DNA from: an uncultured Lachnospiraceae bacterium
Lineage (GTDB): Bacteria > Bacillota > Clostridia > Lachnospirales > Lachnospiraceae
Assembly: GCA_910585765.1 (NCBI GenBank)
Contig: CAJUES010000008.1
Span: 1 to 64,000 of the forward strand
Reading direction: 5' to 3'
Length of the DNA stretch: 64,000 nucleotides
The notes beneath the pieces are model-generated. The model did not search any database and was not told where the DNA came from. It saw only the letters and a list, made by a program, of their open reading frames with translations. Shown piece by piece: positions 43,962 to 52,881 of the stretch. The position numbers and the translations under genes are program-made. Numbering within the stretch: the first letter of the stretch is position 1; the number at the start of each line of letters is the position of its first letter.

Positions 43962-44131
43962 GGCGCAACAGTTCAGGATAAAACTCAAGGGGCGCGGATC
44001 TTGTCCGGATGCAATGTCACCCTAAATGAAAAGAAATGTGGAAAACTGAATCGTTACATGATATTATGAGATCATAGCAGCGATCAGGAAGAACGGCTTA
44101 TGTCGAAAACAAGAAAGGAGAAACCGCTTAT

Positions 44132-45112
44132 ATGGGCGATATTGATATCAGCGTCAAGAATTTCATTAAGATCAATTCCGTATTTGCACAATTGTTTGAA
44201 AAGGGCGTATATCATGGATCAACACATATAGAATATGAAAAACTTCAGGAATTGGACTCAGCAAACCAGGATACCATAGATTTTAAGAATGGATGTTTTA
44301 AGGAATTCGAAAGACTCCGAGATGCGGCGAAAATAACAATGCTTTTTGACAACAAAGCGGCATTTCAACTCATCCTGGGCGTCGAGGGACAGACTGACAT
44401 ACACTATTACATGCCCGTAAGATGTATGGAAATCGACGCTGTTTCCTATTCAATCCAATGCCGAAAAATTTCCCAGATAGCAAAGGAAGATAGAACGCTA
44501 AAAAAATATGCTAACGGTGTGCCCAAAGGAACAAAGATCGTGCCCGTAGTTACACTCGTATTCTATACCGGAACCAAAACGTGGGATGGTCCCATGAGCT
44601 TATATGATATGCTGGATGTTCCTGCGGACATGAAAGAATGGCTGCTGCAAGCAACGCCGGACTACAAAATGAACCTGATCGACGCAAGACACATGACAAA
44701 AGAACAGCTTAGCGAATATGAAGGAGATCTGAAGGCTTTTCTGCTGATGCTGCAAGAACATTTTGACGAGGAGCAGTTGAAAACAGCACTTGCTACACAC
44801 CGTGAAACATGGTATGCTCTAAGTAAGATCAAAAATGATAAAAGATATGCGGAATATATCGATAGCGTATCTGATGCAGAGTTGGAGGGAGGCATTTATA
44901 TGGATGCGACACTGGATTATATTGAAAAACGCGGTGAAATGCGCGGCGAAATGCTTGGTGAGAAACGCGGTGAAGATCGAGGTTTGGATCTGGCTGCCGA
45001 ATTGTATCAAATCCTTGCCAATGAAAAAAAACTCGACGAATGGAATACTGCCGTAAAAAACAAAAACAAGATGTTGGATCTGCTCAGAGAATATTCTTTG
45101 ATCAAAGATTAA
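44132..45112 (+). CDS. Rpn-family PD-(D/E)XK nuclease (putative transposase family)
   Basis: A 326-aa protein of the RpnA-like group, recombination-promoting nucleases often annotated as transposases. The nuclease core around residues 85-115 (ILGVEGQTDIHYYMPVRCMEIDAVSYS) matches the family's E-x-Q-(S/T)-x(4)-MPxRxMEYDxxxY pattern. The Y-to-I change (MEIDAV) is one difference. The C-terminal third is helical with repeated RGE units (RGEMRGEMLGEKRGEDRG). RBS AAAGGAG lies 10 nt before the ATG. Single gene with its own terminator. Such genes are patchily distributed and often sit in repeat-rich zones, as here. Confidence 0.85.
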   Translation: MGDIDISVKNFIKINSVFAQLFEKGVYHGSTHIEYEKLQELDSANQDTIDFKNGCFKEFERLRDAAKITMLFDNKAAFQLILGVEGQTDIHYYMPVRCMEIDAVSYSIQCRKISQIAKEDRTLKKYANGVPKGTKIVPVVTLVFYTGTKTWDGPMSLYDMLDVPADMKEWLLQATPDYKMNLIDARHMTKEQLSEYEGDLKAFLLMLQEHFDEEQLKTALATHRETWYALSKIKNDKRYAEYIDSVSDAELEGGIYMDATLDYIEKRGEMRGEMLGEKRGEDRGLDLAAELYQILANEKKLDEWNTAVKNKNKMLDLLREYSLIKD

Positions 45113-45134
45113 ATAAAATATACTATGCACTGGG

Positions 45135-45161
45135 AAAGGGCTGTCAATTTGGCAGCCCTTT
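45135..45161 (+). terminator. Terminator of the Rpn-family gene
   Basis: AAAGGGCTG and CAGCCCTTT stem, then TTCTATT. Related in sequence to the terminators at 32996 and 52882. Confidence 0.8.
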
Positions 45162-45253
45162 TCTATTCCCACAATGAACTGCCATACGGGAACAGTATCC
45201 TGCCCTGCAAATAGCTCTCACAGCAAAAATCCCGCCCCGGATATTTTACAACA

Positions 45254-45282
45254 TTGACATTTCACCCCGAATACGCTACCTT
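45254..45282 (+). promoter_or_regulatory. Probable promoter of the 45342 gene
   Basis: TTGACA (45254-45259), 17-nt spacer, TACCTT (45277-45282), 60 nt before the GTG start. A small GC stem (CCCGCcgccGCGGG) lies in the leader. Confidence 0.45.
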
Positions 45283-45341
45283 AGATATAGAAACAGGCAA
45301 AATAAACTGAAAACCCGCCGCCGCGGGCAAGGGGTGTCTCC

Positions 45342-46079
45342 GTGAAAAAAATCATCAAAAATACAATATTTACCATACTGCTCTCCGTCCTGATCATACT
45401 CGGACTTTTTTTTGCGTATCTGTACTTTTATGCCTCCAATGACAGGAATCTGTCCGGGAAGTGGACTGCCCGGCTGGACATGACAGAGCAGGCGGCTGTC
45501 ACGGCGCTAGGCTGGCTGCAGGACATGGAGGCAGTCTCCGTCTCCATGCAGGACATGGAGTACTACATGCATGATCTGACCATCGAGCTTGACCTGACGC
45601 TCGAACAGACCACACGCACTGAGGGAACCTTTGCCTCCGCGCTCGTGCCGGAGAGCTACGCTGCCTGCAGCCAGGCGGCATATGAGTCGTTTGCCGCTGC
45701 GTTTCGGGATCTTGTGACAGAGAGACTCCGCATGGCGGGCTACACAGGTGATCTGAGCGAGGAAGCCGTCGAGTCGCTCATCGCCGAGACGTTTGGCATG
45801 CCCACCGTCTCCTATCTAAGCACATGCGTTCCCGACCTGCTGCCCCCGCTGGAAGAACTGCAGACACGCTGCGACGGCAGCGGCACCTACACCGCAGCGG
45901 AAGGCATTCTGACCAGGCAGTTCGACAGCGGTTCATTGATCCGCACCAGGACCGAGCGCTATATCCGAAAAGATACCACCCTGGTCCTGACCGAATCGGC
46001 GGCTTCCGACGCTGCGGGCTACTTCATGGATCATTATCCCGTATTGTACACGTTGCAGCGATCTCATGAGTCGCAATAA
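45342..46079 (+). CDS. Membrane-anchored hypothetical protein
   Basis: A 245-aa protein starting at GTG with AAGGGG 8 nt upstream. One N-terminal membrane helix (about 9-30, FTILLSVLIILGLFFAYLYFY) anchors an extracellular domain rich in acidic residues, threonine and methionine. The region after the helix begins NLSGKWTARLDMTEQAA. No catalytic motif or known domain is recognised. It is 104 nt upstream of a D-Ala-D-Ala carboxypeptidase on the same strand, so it may act in cell-wall or envelope functions. Confidence 0.6.
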   Translation: MKKIIKNTIFTILLSVLIILGLFFAYLYFYASNDRNLSGKWTARLDMTEQAAVTALGWLQDMEAVSVSMQDMEYYMHDLTIELDLTLEQTTRTEGTFASALVPESYAACSQAAYESFAAAFRDLVTERLRMAGYTGDLSEEAVESLIAETFGMPTVSYLSTCVPDLLPPLEELQTRCDGSGTYTAAEGILTRQFDSGSLIRTRTERYIRKDTTLVLTESAASDAAGYFMDHYPVLYTLQRSHESQ

Positions 46080-46183
46080 GATTTTGATCCGTACTGGTTC
46101 CATACCGATATCTGACACGATGCGTGTCCGGCTGGCCAAGGAACTGTCCAAAAACATGTATTGTTCCTAAGAAGGGAGTTTCC

Positions 46184-47662
46184 ATGAAAAATAAGCTGAA
46201 AAATATCCTGCAGAAGATCAATGTCTTCATACTGTCCGCAGTCCTGGTGTGCGCCATGCTGCCTGTCCGTGCCGACGCAGCGTACGAGATTCCCGGAACC
46301 TGCCAGATACAGACGGATTCCGGCGCTCAAAATACCGTAAAGACTCTGGACTACAGCTATGACCGCAACACCTACTTTTCCCTGCGCGACATCGCCGTGC
46401 TCCTGAACGGAACGGAGAAATCCTTTTCCCTGGAAGTCACGAAAAATGCGGTCGCCCTGAACCCCGGAAATGCCTACACGCCTGTGGGCGGTGAAAATAC
46501 CCCCTGGGAGAGCGGTGAAAACCCGGATATCGCCCTGCGACGCAACGAGTTCAAGATCGCCGGGCAGACCGTCTATTATTATACGCTGATCGCGGCGCTG
46601 CCCTCCGGCAGCTATGACTGTTTTATGATGGCGGCAGATCTGGCACTGATCCTGGACATGGACATCACCGCCCCGGCCCCGGGTTCTTTTCGGATCGACA
46701 CCCAGACGCCCTTTGATGTCTCCCCCGCCGCCCTGGAGTCGGCAGGCTATTTTTACGGCGTCAACGGTGTGCTGGCAGGCGATGCCACCACAGGAGAGAT
46801 TTACTATCAATATCAGTCCGACATGCCCTGTCCCATAGCCAGCACCTCCAAGCTCATGACGTGTCTCATGACGATGGACGCCGTCTCATCAGGACAGCTA
46901 TCCCTCGAGCAGACCGTCACCGTCTCCGATGTCGCAGCCTCGCTGTCTGCCTCCTCCGACGGCGTGATCCCCCTCGAGGCGGGTCAGCAGCTCACCGTGC
47001 AGGAACTACTGGTGGGCGCCCTTCTGCCCTCGAGCAACGAGTGCGCACTGAGCCTGGCAGAGGCGATCGCCGGATCGGAGGACGCCTTTGTCCAGATGAT
47101 GAATCAGAGAGCGGCGGAGCTTGGACTCTCCCAGGCAGTCTTTTACAACAGCAACGGACTGCCCTCCTACACGGGAGACGCGGTTCCCTCAAAACGCCAG
47201 AACCGCATGAGCGCACAGGATATGTTCCGGCTGGTGTCCCACCTCCTGAAAGTTTATCCGCAGATCACGGACATCACTTCCATGAAAAGCGCCACCCTGC
47301 CGTCGCTCGACCTTGAAGTGCGCAACACGAACCCGCTCCTGCACAATCTGCCCGAAGCCACCGGCTTAAAGACCGGCACGACCAACAAATCCGGCGCCTG
47401 CCTGGTCACGTCCCTGACTGCCGACGGCGGAAGCGCAGCGCACGATCTCGTCGTCATTGTTTTCGGCACCGAGGATTCCATAGAGCGGGGGCGCGTCTCC
47501 GCACTGCTCGCCAGATACGCCCTGCAGACCTTTTATGCCGGCACACCGGACTCCCCGGAAAGCGGGACGGTTCCCGCAAATCTCCCCACGCACGCCGAGG
47601 CAGCTGTAGATCGGATCCTCCAAACTGCCAGAAAGCACGCACAGACAATACAACCTTCCTGA
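46184..47662 (+). CDS. D-alanyl-D-alanine carboxypeptidase (S11, DacF-like)
   Basis: A 492-aa exported penicillin-binding protein that trims the last D-Ala from peptidoglycan stems. Signal peptide about 1-33. An N-terminal domain (about 34-165) resembles the copper-amine-oxidase-N-like stalk (YFSLRDIAVLLNGT...). The catalytic S11 domain has S220-x-x-K223 (STSK), S283-x-N285 (SSNE) and K396-T-G (KTGT). The usual C-terminal membrane-binding domain of PBP5 is not obvious. The start at 46184 has AAGGGAG upstream. Confidence 0.92.
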   Translation: MKNKLKNILQKINVFILSAVLVCAMLPVRADAAYEIPGTCQIQTDSGAQNTVKTLDYSYDRNTYFSLRDIAVLLNGTEKSFSLEVTKNAVALNPGNAYTPVGGENTPWESGENPDIALRRNEFKIAGQTVYYYTLIAALPSGSYDCFMMAADLALILDMDITAPAPGSFRIDTQTPFDVSPAALESAGYFYGVNGVLAGDATTGEIYYQYQSDMPCPIASTSKLMTCLMTMDAVSSGQLSLEQTVTVSDVAASLSASSDGVIPLEAGQQLTVQELLVGALLPSSNECALSLAEAIAGSEDAFVQMMNQRAAELGLSQAVFYNSNGLPSYTGDAVPSKRQNRMSAQDMFRLVSHLLKVYPQITDITSMKSATLPSLDLEVRNTNPLLHNLPEATGLKTGTTNKSGACLVTSLTADGGSAAHDLVVIVFGTEDSIERGRVSALLARYALQTFYAGTPDSPESGTVPANLPTHAEAAVDRILQTARKHAQTIQPS

Positions 47663-47668
47663 CCGCCG

Positions 47669-48463
47669 TCACCCCAGCGCCACGTCAAGCACCATCATGA
47701 CGACAAACCCGACTGCGACGCCGATCGTCCCGATGTTGGTGTGTTCCCCAGCCTGTGACTCCGGGATCAGCTCCTCGACGACGACATAGATCATCGCCCC
47801 CGCCGCAAACGCCAGGAAATAAGGCAGCACCGGCACGATCAGCCCCGCGAGGACGATCGTCAGCACCGCCCCCACAGGCTCCACAAGCCCGGAGAGCACA
47901 CCGTACATAAACGCCCTCCTCCTCGAAGCGCCCTGGCTCTTTAGCGGCATTGATATGATCGCCCCCTCCGGGAAATTCTGGATCGCGATGCCGAGCGCCA
48001 GCGTAAACGCCCCCGCCAGCGTGATCTGTGTGTTTTCCAGCAATGCACCCGCGAAAGTGACACCGACCGCCATGCCCTCCGGTATATTGTGCAGCGTCAC
48101 CGCAAACACCATCATTGTCGTCTTCTTCGCCTTTGACCGGATCCCCTCCGGCTTCTCCGTGTCAAGATGCAGGTGCGGAATCACGCTGTCGAGTGCCAGC
48201 AGGAATGCCATCCCCAGGATAAACCCGACCGCCGCCGGGATCCACGCGACCTTTTCCTGCTCCGATGCCATCTCGATCGAAGGGATCAAAAGCGACCACA
48301 CCGATGCAGCCACCATGACGCCCGCCGCAAACCCCATCAACATCTTTTCTATCTTTTTATTGATCTTGTTTCTCATAAAAAATACCATAGCCGATCCAAG
48401 CAAGGTGCCGATGAACGGTATCATCACACCTGCCGCCACACTGATATCCATACTGATACCCAT
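47669..48463 (-). CDS. ZIP-family metal transporter (ZupT/GufA-like)
   Basis: A 264-aa membrane protein with about eight helices. The two metal-site helices carry HNIPEG (125-130) and NFPEG (163-167), the hallmark of ZIP transporters that import zinc, iron or manganese. A histidine pair PHLHLD (97-101) lies in the cytoplasmic loop. AAGGAGGAA 7 nt upstream fixes the start at 48463; a longer frame to 48832 has no support. It is controlled from a promoter with a DtxR/MntR-like palindrome just after the -10. It is convergent with the carboxypeptidase gene, 6 nt between stops. Confidence 0.92.
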   Translation of the reverse strand: MGISMDISVAAGVMIPFIGTLLGSAMVFFMRNKINKKIEKMLMGFAAGVMVAASVWSLLIPSIEMASEQEKVAWIPAAVGFILGMAFLLALDSVIPHLHLDTEKPEGIRSKAKKTTMMVFAVTLHNIPEGMAVGVTFAGALLENTQITLAGAFTLALGIAIQNFPEGAIISMPLKSQGASRRRAFMYGVLSGLVEPVGAVLTIVLAGLIVPVLPYFLAFAAGAMIYVVVEELIPESQAGEHTNIGTIGVAVGFVVMMVLDVALG

Positions 48464-48534
48464 GCTATATTCCTCCTTTTTCTTCCTTATTACTATATGC
48501 CTGCACCTGTTACCGGGTGCAAAGACAATTTTAA

Positions 48535-48552
48535 AGTTAGTTGTGTCTAACT
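48535..48552. promoter_or_regulatory. DtxR/MntR-like operator of the ZIP gene
   Basis: AGTTAG-TTGTGT-CTAACT has perfect 6-bp half sites. It starts 7 nt downstream of the -10 box, over the expected transcription start, an ideal place for a metal-dependent repressor. The repressor family is inferred from the half-site style and the target gene. Confidence 0.6.
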
Positions 48553-48559
48553 GCTGATC

Positions 48560-48588
48560 ACTATAACATATTCCTGCCGGTTCGTCAA
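48560..48588 (-). promoter_or_regulatory. Promoter of the ZIP gene
   Basis: TTGACG (48583-48588), 17-nt spacer, TATAGT (48560-48565). Confidence 0.7.
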
Positions 48589-48619
48589 GCACATCGCCGG
48601 GCGCGCGCATTTTTCCGGT

Positions 48620-48667
48620 ACAGTTCAGCCATCGGCTTCCTGTCACAGGCATAAAGCCATGCAAAAA
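48620..48667. repeat. Copy of the repeat next to 43354-43403
   Basis: ACAGTTC, then TCGGCTTCCTGT-ACAGGCAT-AAGCCATGC and AAAAA, matching the 43.35-kb copy at most positions. Confidence 0.55.
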
Positions 48668-48732
48668 CCGTGCAATATTTGCATTATCTGTATAGTATGT
48701 CACTTGTTTTATACATAATACACAACGCTGAA

Positions 48733-48758
48733 CAAAAGCCTTGATGATCCCCCGATAA
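48733..48758 (+). promoter_or_regulatory. Candidate sigma-D (FliA-type) promoter
   Basis: CAAA, 14-nt spacer, CCCGATAA, close to the motility sigma consensus TAAA-N15-GCCGATAA, 76 nt upstream of the chemoreceptor start. Confidence 0.4.
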
Positions 48759-48834
48759 GCAGATATAATAAGGCTAATATCTGCCATATTTGGGAATTTC
48801 CCGCAGCAACAAGGAAGGAAGGTACACATCACTT

Positions 48835-50712
48835 ATGAAAAAAATATTTACCCAACGCCTCTTTTACTACATGCTCGCCGCTCTGGTCATCACGATCACA
48901 GCCATCTTCTGCCTGCAGACAGCTGTCAACCGGGCGGACAACACCCGCTCCAGCCAGGCAAAGCTTGAAGATGTCCGGCAAAAGCTCGCCTCCAACGAGG
49001 CAAATATCGCCCAGCTCACGGAGAACCTCAGCCAGGACAACCTCGCCAAGACCAGAGCTTTTGCCGATATGCTCGCCGCGGATCGATCGATCTTCGGCAA
49101 TGCGGACAAGCTCGATCAGATCCGGGAGCGGCTGATGGTCAATGAACTGCACATCATCGATGCGGACGGGATCATTACCAGCAGCACGATCGACGCCTAT
49201 ATCGGGTTCGACATGAAAAGCGGCGAACAGTCCAACGCCTTCATGGTGATCGTGGACGACCCTTCCATAGAGATCGTGCAGGAACCGCAGGTGAACGTGG
49301 CGGAAGGAATCGTCATGCAGTATATCGGTGTGGCGAGAACCGATGACAAGGGGCTCGTGCAGGTCGGCGTGCGCCCGGAGGTGCTCGAGCGGACGCTTGC
49401 CGGCACGGAGCTGTCCGTCGTTTTGAAAGATATCGACTTTGGCGAAAACGGCTATATCTATGCCATCGACACCACAAGCGGGCTGATCCTGGCACACAAT
49501 AACGCAAGCCTGGTGGGAACCCCTGCCGCCGACGCCGGCTTCCCTTCAAACCTGACAGGCAGGGGAAAGGCCGTCATCGACGGTACTAAAGGTTATTATG
49601 TAGCGGAGTCCTGCGGCGACAAGGTCATCGGAACCTTCATGCCTGCAGGCGAGTACTATGCCGGACGCCGCAGCCAGACGATCGTCGTGTCCCTGAGCAT
49701 GATGATCATATTTGGCGTACTGCTGCTGATGATCAGCCACATGGTCGACAGCAAGATCGTCCGTGGGATCAACCGCATTTCCAGCTCGATGCACGAGATC
49801 GCCGAGGGAAATTTCGGGATCACAGTGGATGAGCAGGGCAATCCCGAGTTCATCATGCTGTCCGACAGCATCAATAAAATGGTGGCGGGCATCCAGCAGA
49901 GCATCCGCGAGAACGAAAGCCTGCTCACGCAGCAGATACAGGACATGGAGCACAACAAACTCATGATCCAGAACATCAAAAACGCCTGCAGAGATCTGAA
50001 TGCCGTGTCGGGGGAGACGCTCGAGAACGCCGAGAACATCTTCAACGGAACCGGGGAGCAGGAAAAAGCCGTTGAGGATCTAAAGCTGACTATGGACCAG
50101 CTGACCGAAGAGCTGAACAACAGCGTGAACGCCTCCGCCTCAGTCACCGCCGCCACCGGAACGACCTCTGACAAGATCCTGCAGACACAGTCCCGCATGC
50201 AGCTTTTGACAGACTCCATGCAGAAGATCAGCGACATGTCCATGAAGATCGAGAAGATCATCGGGGAGATCGATTCCATCGCGCAGCAGACCAACATGCT
50301 CTCGCTGAACGCCTCCATCGAGGCGGCGCGGGCGGGCGATATGGGCAGAGGCTTCGCCGTCGTTGCAAGGCAGGTCGGCGCGCTTGCCACACGCAGCGCA
50401 CAGGCGGCAAGGGAGACGACCGAGCTGATCATGAACTCGATCAGCGCCGTGGAGGACGGACGGGCGATCACGGAACAGACCGTGGAAGCGTTTGACATTG
50501 TCGTGGAAAATATCGAACAGACCGACCACAACATCGCCGAGATCACCAGCATGGTCCGGCAGAATGTCGACATCGTAGCCCACGCGGTCAGCCAGATCGA
50601 GCGAATCTCCGGCGTCGTGGAGGACAACGTGCGCATTTCGCAGGACACAAAGCAGGTCTCCGCCAACATGGCAGACATCACAGGCAAGCTGCTGGAGATC
50701 GTGGAATCATAA
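48835..50712 (+). CDS. Methyl-accepting chemotaxis protein with Cache-type sensor
   Basis: A 625-aa chemoreceptor. TM1 about 12-32. The extracellular domain (about 33-280) ends in a Cache-like core (GYIYAIDTTSGLILAHN... GYYVAESCGDKVIGTFMP). TM2 about 286-307, HAMP about 308-360, then the signalling hairpin with tip IAQQTNMLSLNASIEAARAGDMGRGFAVVA. The start at 48835 follows AAGGAAGGAAGG by about 11 nt. Single-gene unit, possibly under the motility sigma factor. Cache domains usually bind small organic ligands. Confidence 0.93.
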   Translation: MKKIFTQRLFYYMLAALVITITAIFCLQTAVNRADNTRSSQAKLEDVRQKLASNEANIAQLTENLSQDNLAKTRAFADMLAADRSIFGNADKLDQIRERLMVNELHIIDADGIITSSTIDAYIGFDMKSGEQSNAFMVIVDDPSIEIVQEPQVNVAEGIVMQYIGVARTDDKGLVQVGVRPEVLERTLAGTELSVVLKDIDFGENGYIYAIDTTSGLILAHNNASLVGTPAADAGFPSNLTGRGKAVIDGTKGYYVAESCGDKVIGTFMPAGEYYAGRRSQTIVVSLSMMIIFGVLLLMISHMVDSKIVRGINRISSSMHEIAEGNFGITVDEQGNPEFIMLSDSINKMVAGIQQSIRENESLLTQQIQDMEHNKLMIQNIKNACRDLNAVSGETLENAENIFNGTGEQEKAVEDLKLTMDQLTEELNNSVNASASVTAATGTTSDKILQTQSRMQLLTDSMQKISDMSMKIEKIIGEIDSIAQQTNMLSLNASIEAARAGDMGRGFAVVARQVGALATRSAQAARETTELIMNSISAVEDGRAITEQTVEAFDIVVENIEQTDHNIAEITSMVRQNVDIVAHAVSQIERISGVVEDNVRISQDTKQVSANMADITGKLLEIVES

Positions 50713-50773
50713 AAAGCCACACCCTTTGACAGATAAAAAAACACGAATCACAAAAGAAACTTTATAAAATCAT

Positions 50774-50802
50774 TAGACAAAATAGACAAATAGATGTATA
50801 AT
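50774..50802 (+). promoter_or_regulatory. Promoter upstream of the third chemoreceptor
   Basis: TAGACA (50774-50779), 17-nt spacer, TATAAT (50797-50802). A long leader of about 330 nt would precede the chemoreceptor start. Confidence 0.5.
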
Positions 50803-50844
50803 TGTCACATATATATTCATTATTTATCCTGAGCAAAAGACAAC

Positions 50845-50958
50845 ATGCAGTCAAACGATTTGGTACCGCATGAGAACGACCGATTTTATATCCCACAGAT
50901 GCGTTTGGGGACATCTCCCGCTTCTATGAGAGTACCCGAAAGTGCCGGAATGTACTGA
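50845..50958 (+). CDS. Possible 37-aa ORF or degraded gene
   Basis: ATG at 50845 opens a frame starting MQSNDLVPHENDRFYIPQMR. The ribosome site is weak. The three frames in turn give plausible stretches (ENDRFYIPQMR, GDISRFYEST, VPECTEQLLSLAAQKK-stop), which suggests a frameshifted remnant of a longer, unrecognised gene. Confidence 0.25.
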   Translation: MQSNDLVPHENDRFYIPQMRLGTSPASMRVPESAGMY

Positions 50959-51139
50959 ACAGCTGCTTAGCCTGGCCGCACAGAAGAAATAACCGATATA
51001 TTAGGAAGCTGTCAAAAATGATTTGTGTATTGTTTCCATTTATGAAATATAATATGAAATGCGAAAGCATGTACTGAAAGATGTGCAAAGTTGTTTTCTA
51101 CAGCTCCAAAGAAATAAAAAGTAAGGAGAACCGAGAACT

Positions 51140-52849
51140 ATGTTAAAAAAATTGAACAACCTACAAATCAGGGACCGGCTTGTCAGAGCCTTTGTCACAG
51201 TCGCATGCCTTATGACCGCAGTTTCCGCTGTTATATTGATCATGATGCTTGTTCTCTCACGGATGTACGCATCCGCATTAGTTGACTACGGTTTTGCACA
51301 GGGTGATATCGGAAGGGCAATGGCACAGTTTGCGGATTCGCGCTCCGCGATGCGCGGCATCATCGGCTACGATGAGCAGGACGCGATCGATACCCTGCTC
51401 AAGAACCATGAAACCTACAAATCCGAATTCACACGCGAGTTCGACAGCCTTGAATCCGCCATGGTAACTGCGGAGAACAGGGCACTCTACGACGATGTTC
51501 AGGAAAAACTCGACGATTACTGGGCATTTGAGCAGGAGATCATCAGCCTGGGCGCGACAGTGGACCTCGAGCAGTGCAAGGTCGCACAGGACATGGCGCT
51601 GGGTGAGCTCGCCCCCATGTACAATGATATTTACGACGACCTGACACAGATCATGGAGATCAAGGTGGACAAGGGGCAGTCCGTGTCAGCCCTTCTCTCG
51701 ACCGTCGTGATCATCCTCATCGTGGTCATCGTTGTTTTCATCACGCTGGCAATCGTCTTTGCGCTCTCCCTGGGCAAAGGGATCGCGAACGGCATCGCAA
51801 CTCCGCTGGATGCGCTCAAGGATCGTCTGAACACATTTGCACAGGGCGACCTGTCCTCACCGTTCCCGACCGTCGACACCAAGGACGAGCTCGCCGAGAT
51901 GGTCGACACGACCGTTGACATGGCAGCCGCACTGCAGTTTATCATCAACGATGTCAAAGATATCCTGAACCAGATGGCTGATGCCGACTTTACCGCATCA
52001 AGTGCCGATAAGTCCAGATACGCCGGAGAGTTCGAGGCGATCCTGGATGCCATGGCACGTCTGAAGAAACAGATGGCAGAGACACTGCAGTCTGTGAGCG
52101 AGGCTTCGAACCAGGTCGCTGCAGGCGCAAACAATCTGTCCGAAGCCTCACAGAGTCTCGCAGAGGGCGCGACTGACCAGGCCGGCGCTGTCGAGGAGAT
52201 GCAGGCGACCATAACCACAATCTCCGATGACATCCGGGTTACGGCTACCAGCGCAGGAGATTCTTACAGCCAGGCACGCTCCTACGCCGAGGAGGCAGAG
52301 CGCAGCCACAGGGAAATGCAGGCGATGATGGACGCGATGACAAGGATCAACGACGCCTCACAGCAGGTCGGCAACATCATTTCCGAGATCGAGGACATCG
52401 CATCGCAGACAAACCTGCTCTCGTTAAACGCTTCCATTGAGGCGGCAAGAGCCGGCGAGGCAGGCAGAGGCTTCTCAGTCGTCGCAGACCAGATCCGCCA
52501 GCTTGCGGAACAGAGTGCAAACTCCGCCGCAGAGACCAGGACACTGATCGAGACCTCCCTGAATGCGATCGCCGACGGAAGCAAGACCGTGGATATCGTA
52601 AATGACTCGATCAACCGCGTGGTGGAAGGCATGGAGCAGATTGCCCAGTCCTCCAAGTCCATCAGCGAGATGGCAAACGACCAGGCGGAGGCAATGAAGC
52701 AGGCGGAACAGGGCGTCAGCCAGATCTCCGAGGTTGTCCAGTCGAACTCCGCAACAGCGGAGGAAACTTCCGCGACAAGCGAGGAGCTGTCGGCACAGGC
52801 GGCTACACTCGATTCGCTGATCAGCAAATTCCGGCTTCCGAACATATAA
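51140..52849 (+). CDS. Methyl-accepting chemotaxis protein with four-helix-bundle sensor
   Basis: A 569-aa chemoreceptor. TM1 is about 17-41. The helical extracellular domain (about 42-185) is typical of the 4HB family. TM2 is about 187-212 (VVIILIVVIVVFITLAIVFAL). HAMP follows (about 213-265) with a second HAMP-like stretch. The signalling hairpin tip is IASQTNLLSLNASIEAARAGEAGRGFSVVADQIRQLAEQS. RBS AAGGAG 11 nt before the ATG. The C-terminus LISKFRLPNI carries no receptor-tethering pentapeptide. The gene ends at a strong bidirectional terminator. Confidence 0.94.
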   Translation: MLKKLNNLQIRDRLVRAFVTVACLMTAVSAVILIMMLVLSRMYASALVDYGFAQGDIGRAMAQFADSRSAMRGIIGYDEQDAIDTLLKNHETYKSEFTREFDSLESAMVTAENRALYDDVQEKLDDYWAFEQEIISLGATVDLEQCKVAQDMALGELAPMYNDIYDDLTQIMEIKVDKGQSVSALLSTVVIILIVVIVVFITLAIVFALSLGKGIANGIATPLDALKDRLNTFAQGDLSSPFPTVDTKDELAEMVDTTVDMAAALQFIINDVKDILNQMADADFTASSADKSRYAGEFEAILDAMARLKKQMAETLQSVSEASNQVAAGANNLSEASQSLAEGATDQAGAVEEMQATITTISDDIRVTATSAGDSYSQARSYAEEAERSHREMQAMMDAMTRINDASQQVGNIISEIEDIASQTNLLSLNASIEAARAGEAGRGFSVVADQIRQLAEQSANSAAETRTLIETSLNAIADGSKTVDIVNDSINRVVEGMEQIAQSSKSISEMANDQAEAMKQAEQGVSQISEVVQSNSATAEETSATSEELSAQAATLDSLISKFRLPNI

Positions 52850-52881
52850 AAAGTATACAGATTCAAAAACTACATATAGAA

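Larger units (their letters stand above)
42757..44131. other. 1.37-kb region with no long gene
   Basis: It holds a terminator (42920-42947) with an orphan transcription unit behind it, an inverted-repeat element (43211-43352), a copy of the CGAGTAG repeat (43582-43666), a second orphan promoter with a 12-codon ORF (43812-43938), and a MITE end (43945-43961). It reads as a repeat-rich insertion zone. Confidence 0.65.
48464..48834. other. 370-bp divergent intergenic region
   Basis: It contains, from left, the leader stem (GCACC/GGGTGC), operator and promoter of the ZIP gene, the dispersed repeat 48620-48667 and a candidate sigma-D promoter for the chemoreceptor on the right. Confidence 0.65.
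50713..51139. other. 427-bp region between two chemoreceptor genes
   Basis: It contains a sigma-A-type promoter (50774-50802), a possible 37-codon ORF or frameshifted remnant (50845-50958) and a weak match to the end of the 38.7-kb fold-back element (51004-51027). The rest is AT-rich leader. Confidence 0.55.

Noticed and set aside
44132..45112. Complete insertion sequence carrying the Rpn-family gene
   Set aside because: No terminal inverted repeats or target duplications flank the gene; it has its own terminator, so it is listed as a single nuclease gene.
50992..50999. ACCGATAT as a sigma-D -10 box for the third chemoreceptor
   Set aside because: No TAAA-like -35 at 14-16 nt; a good sigma-A promoter lies further upstream.
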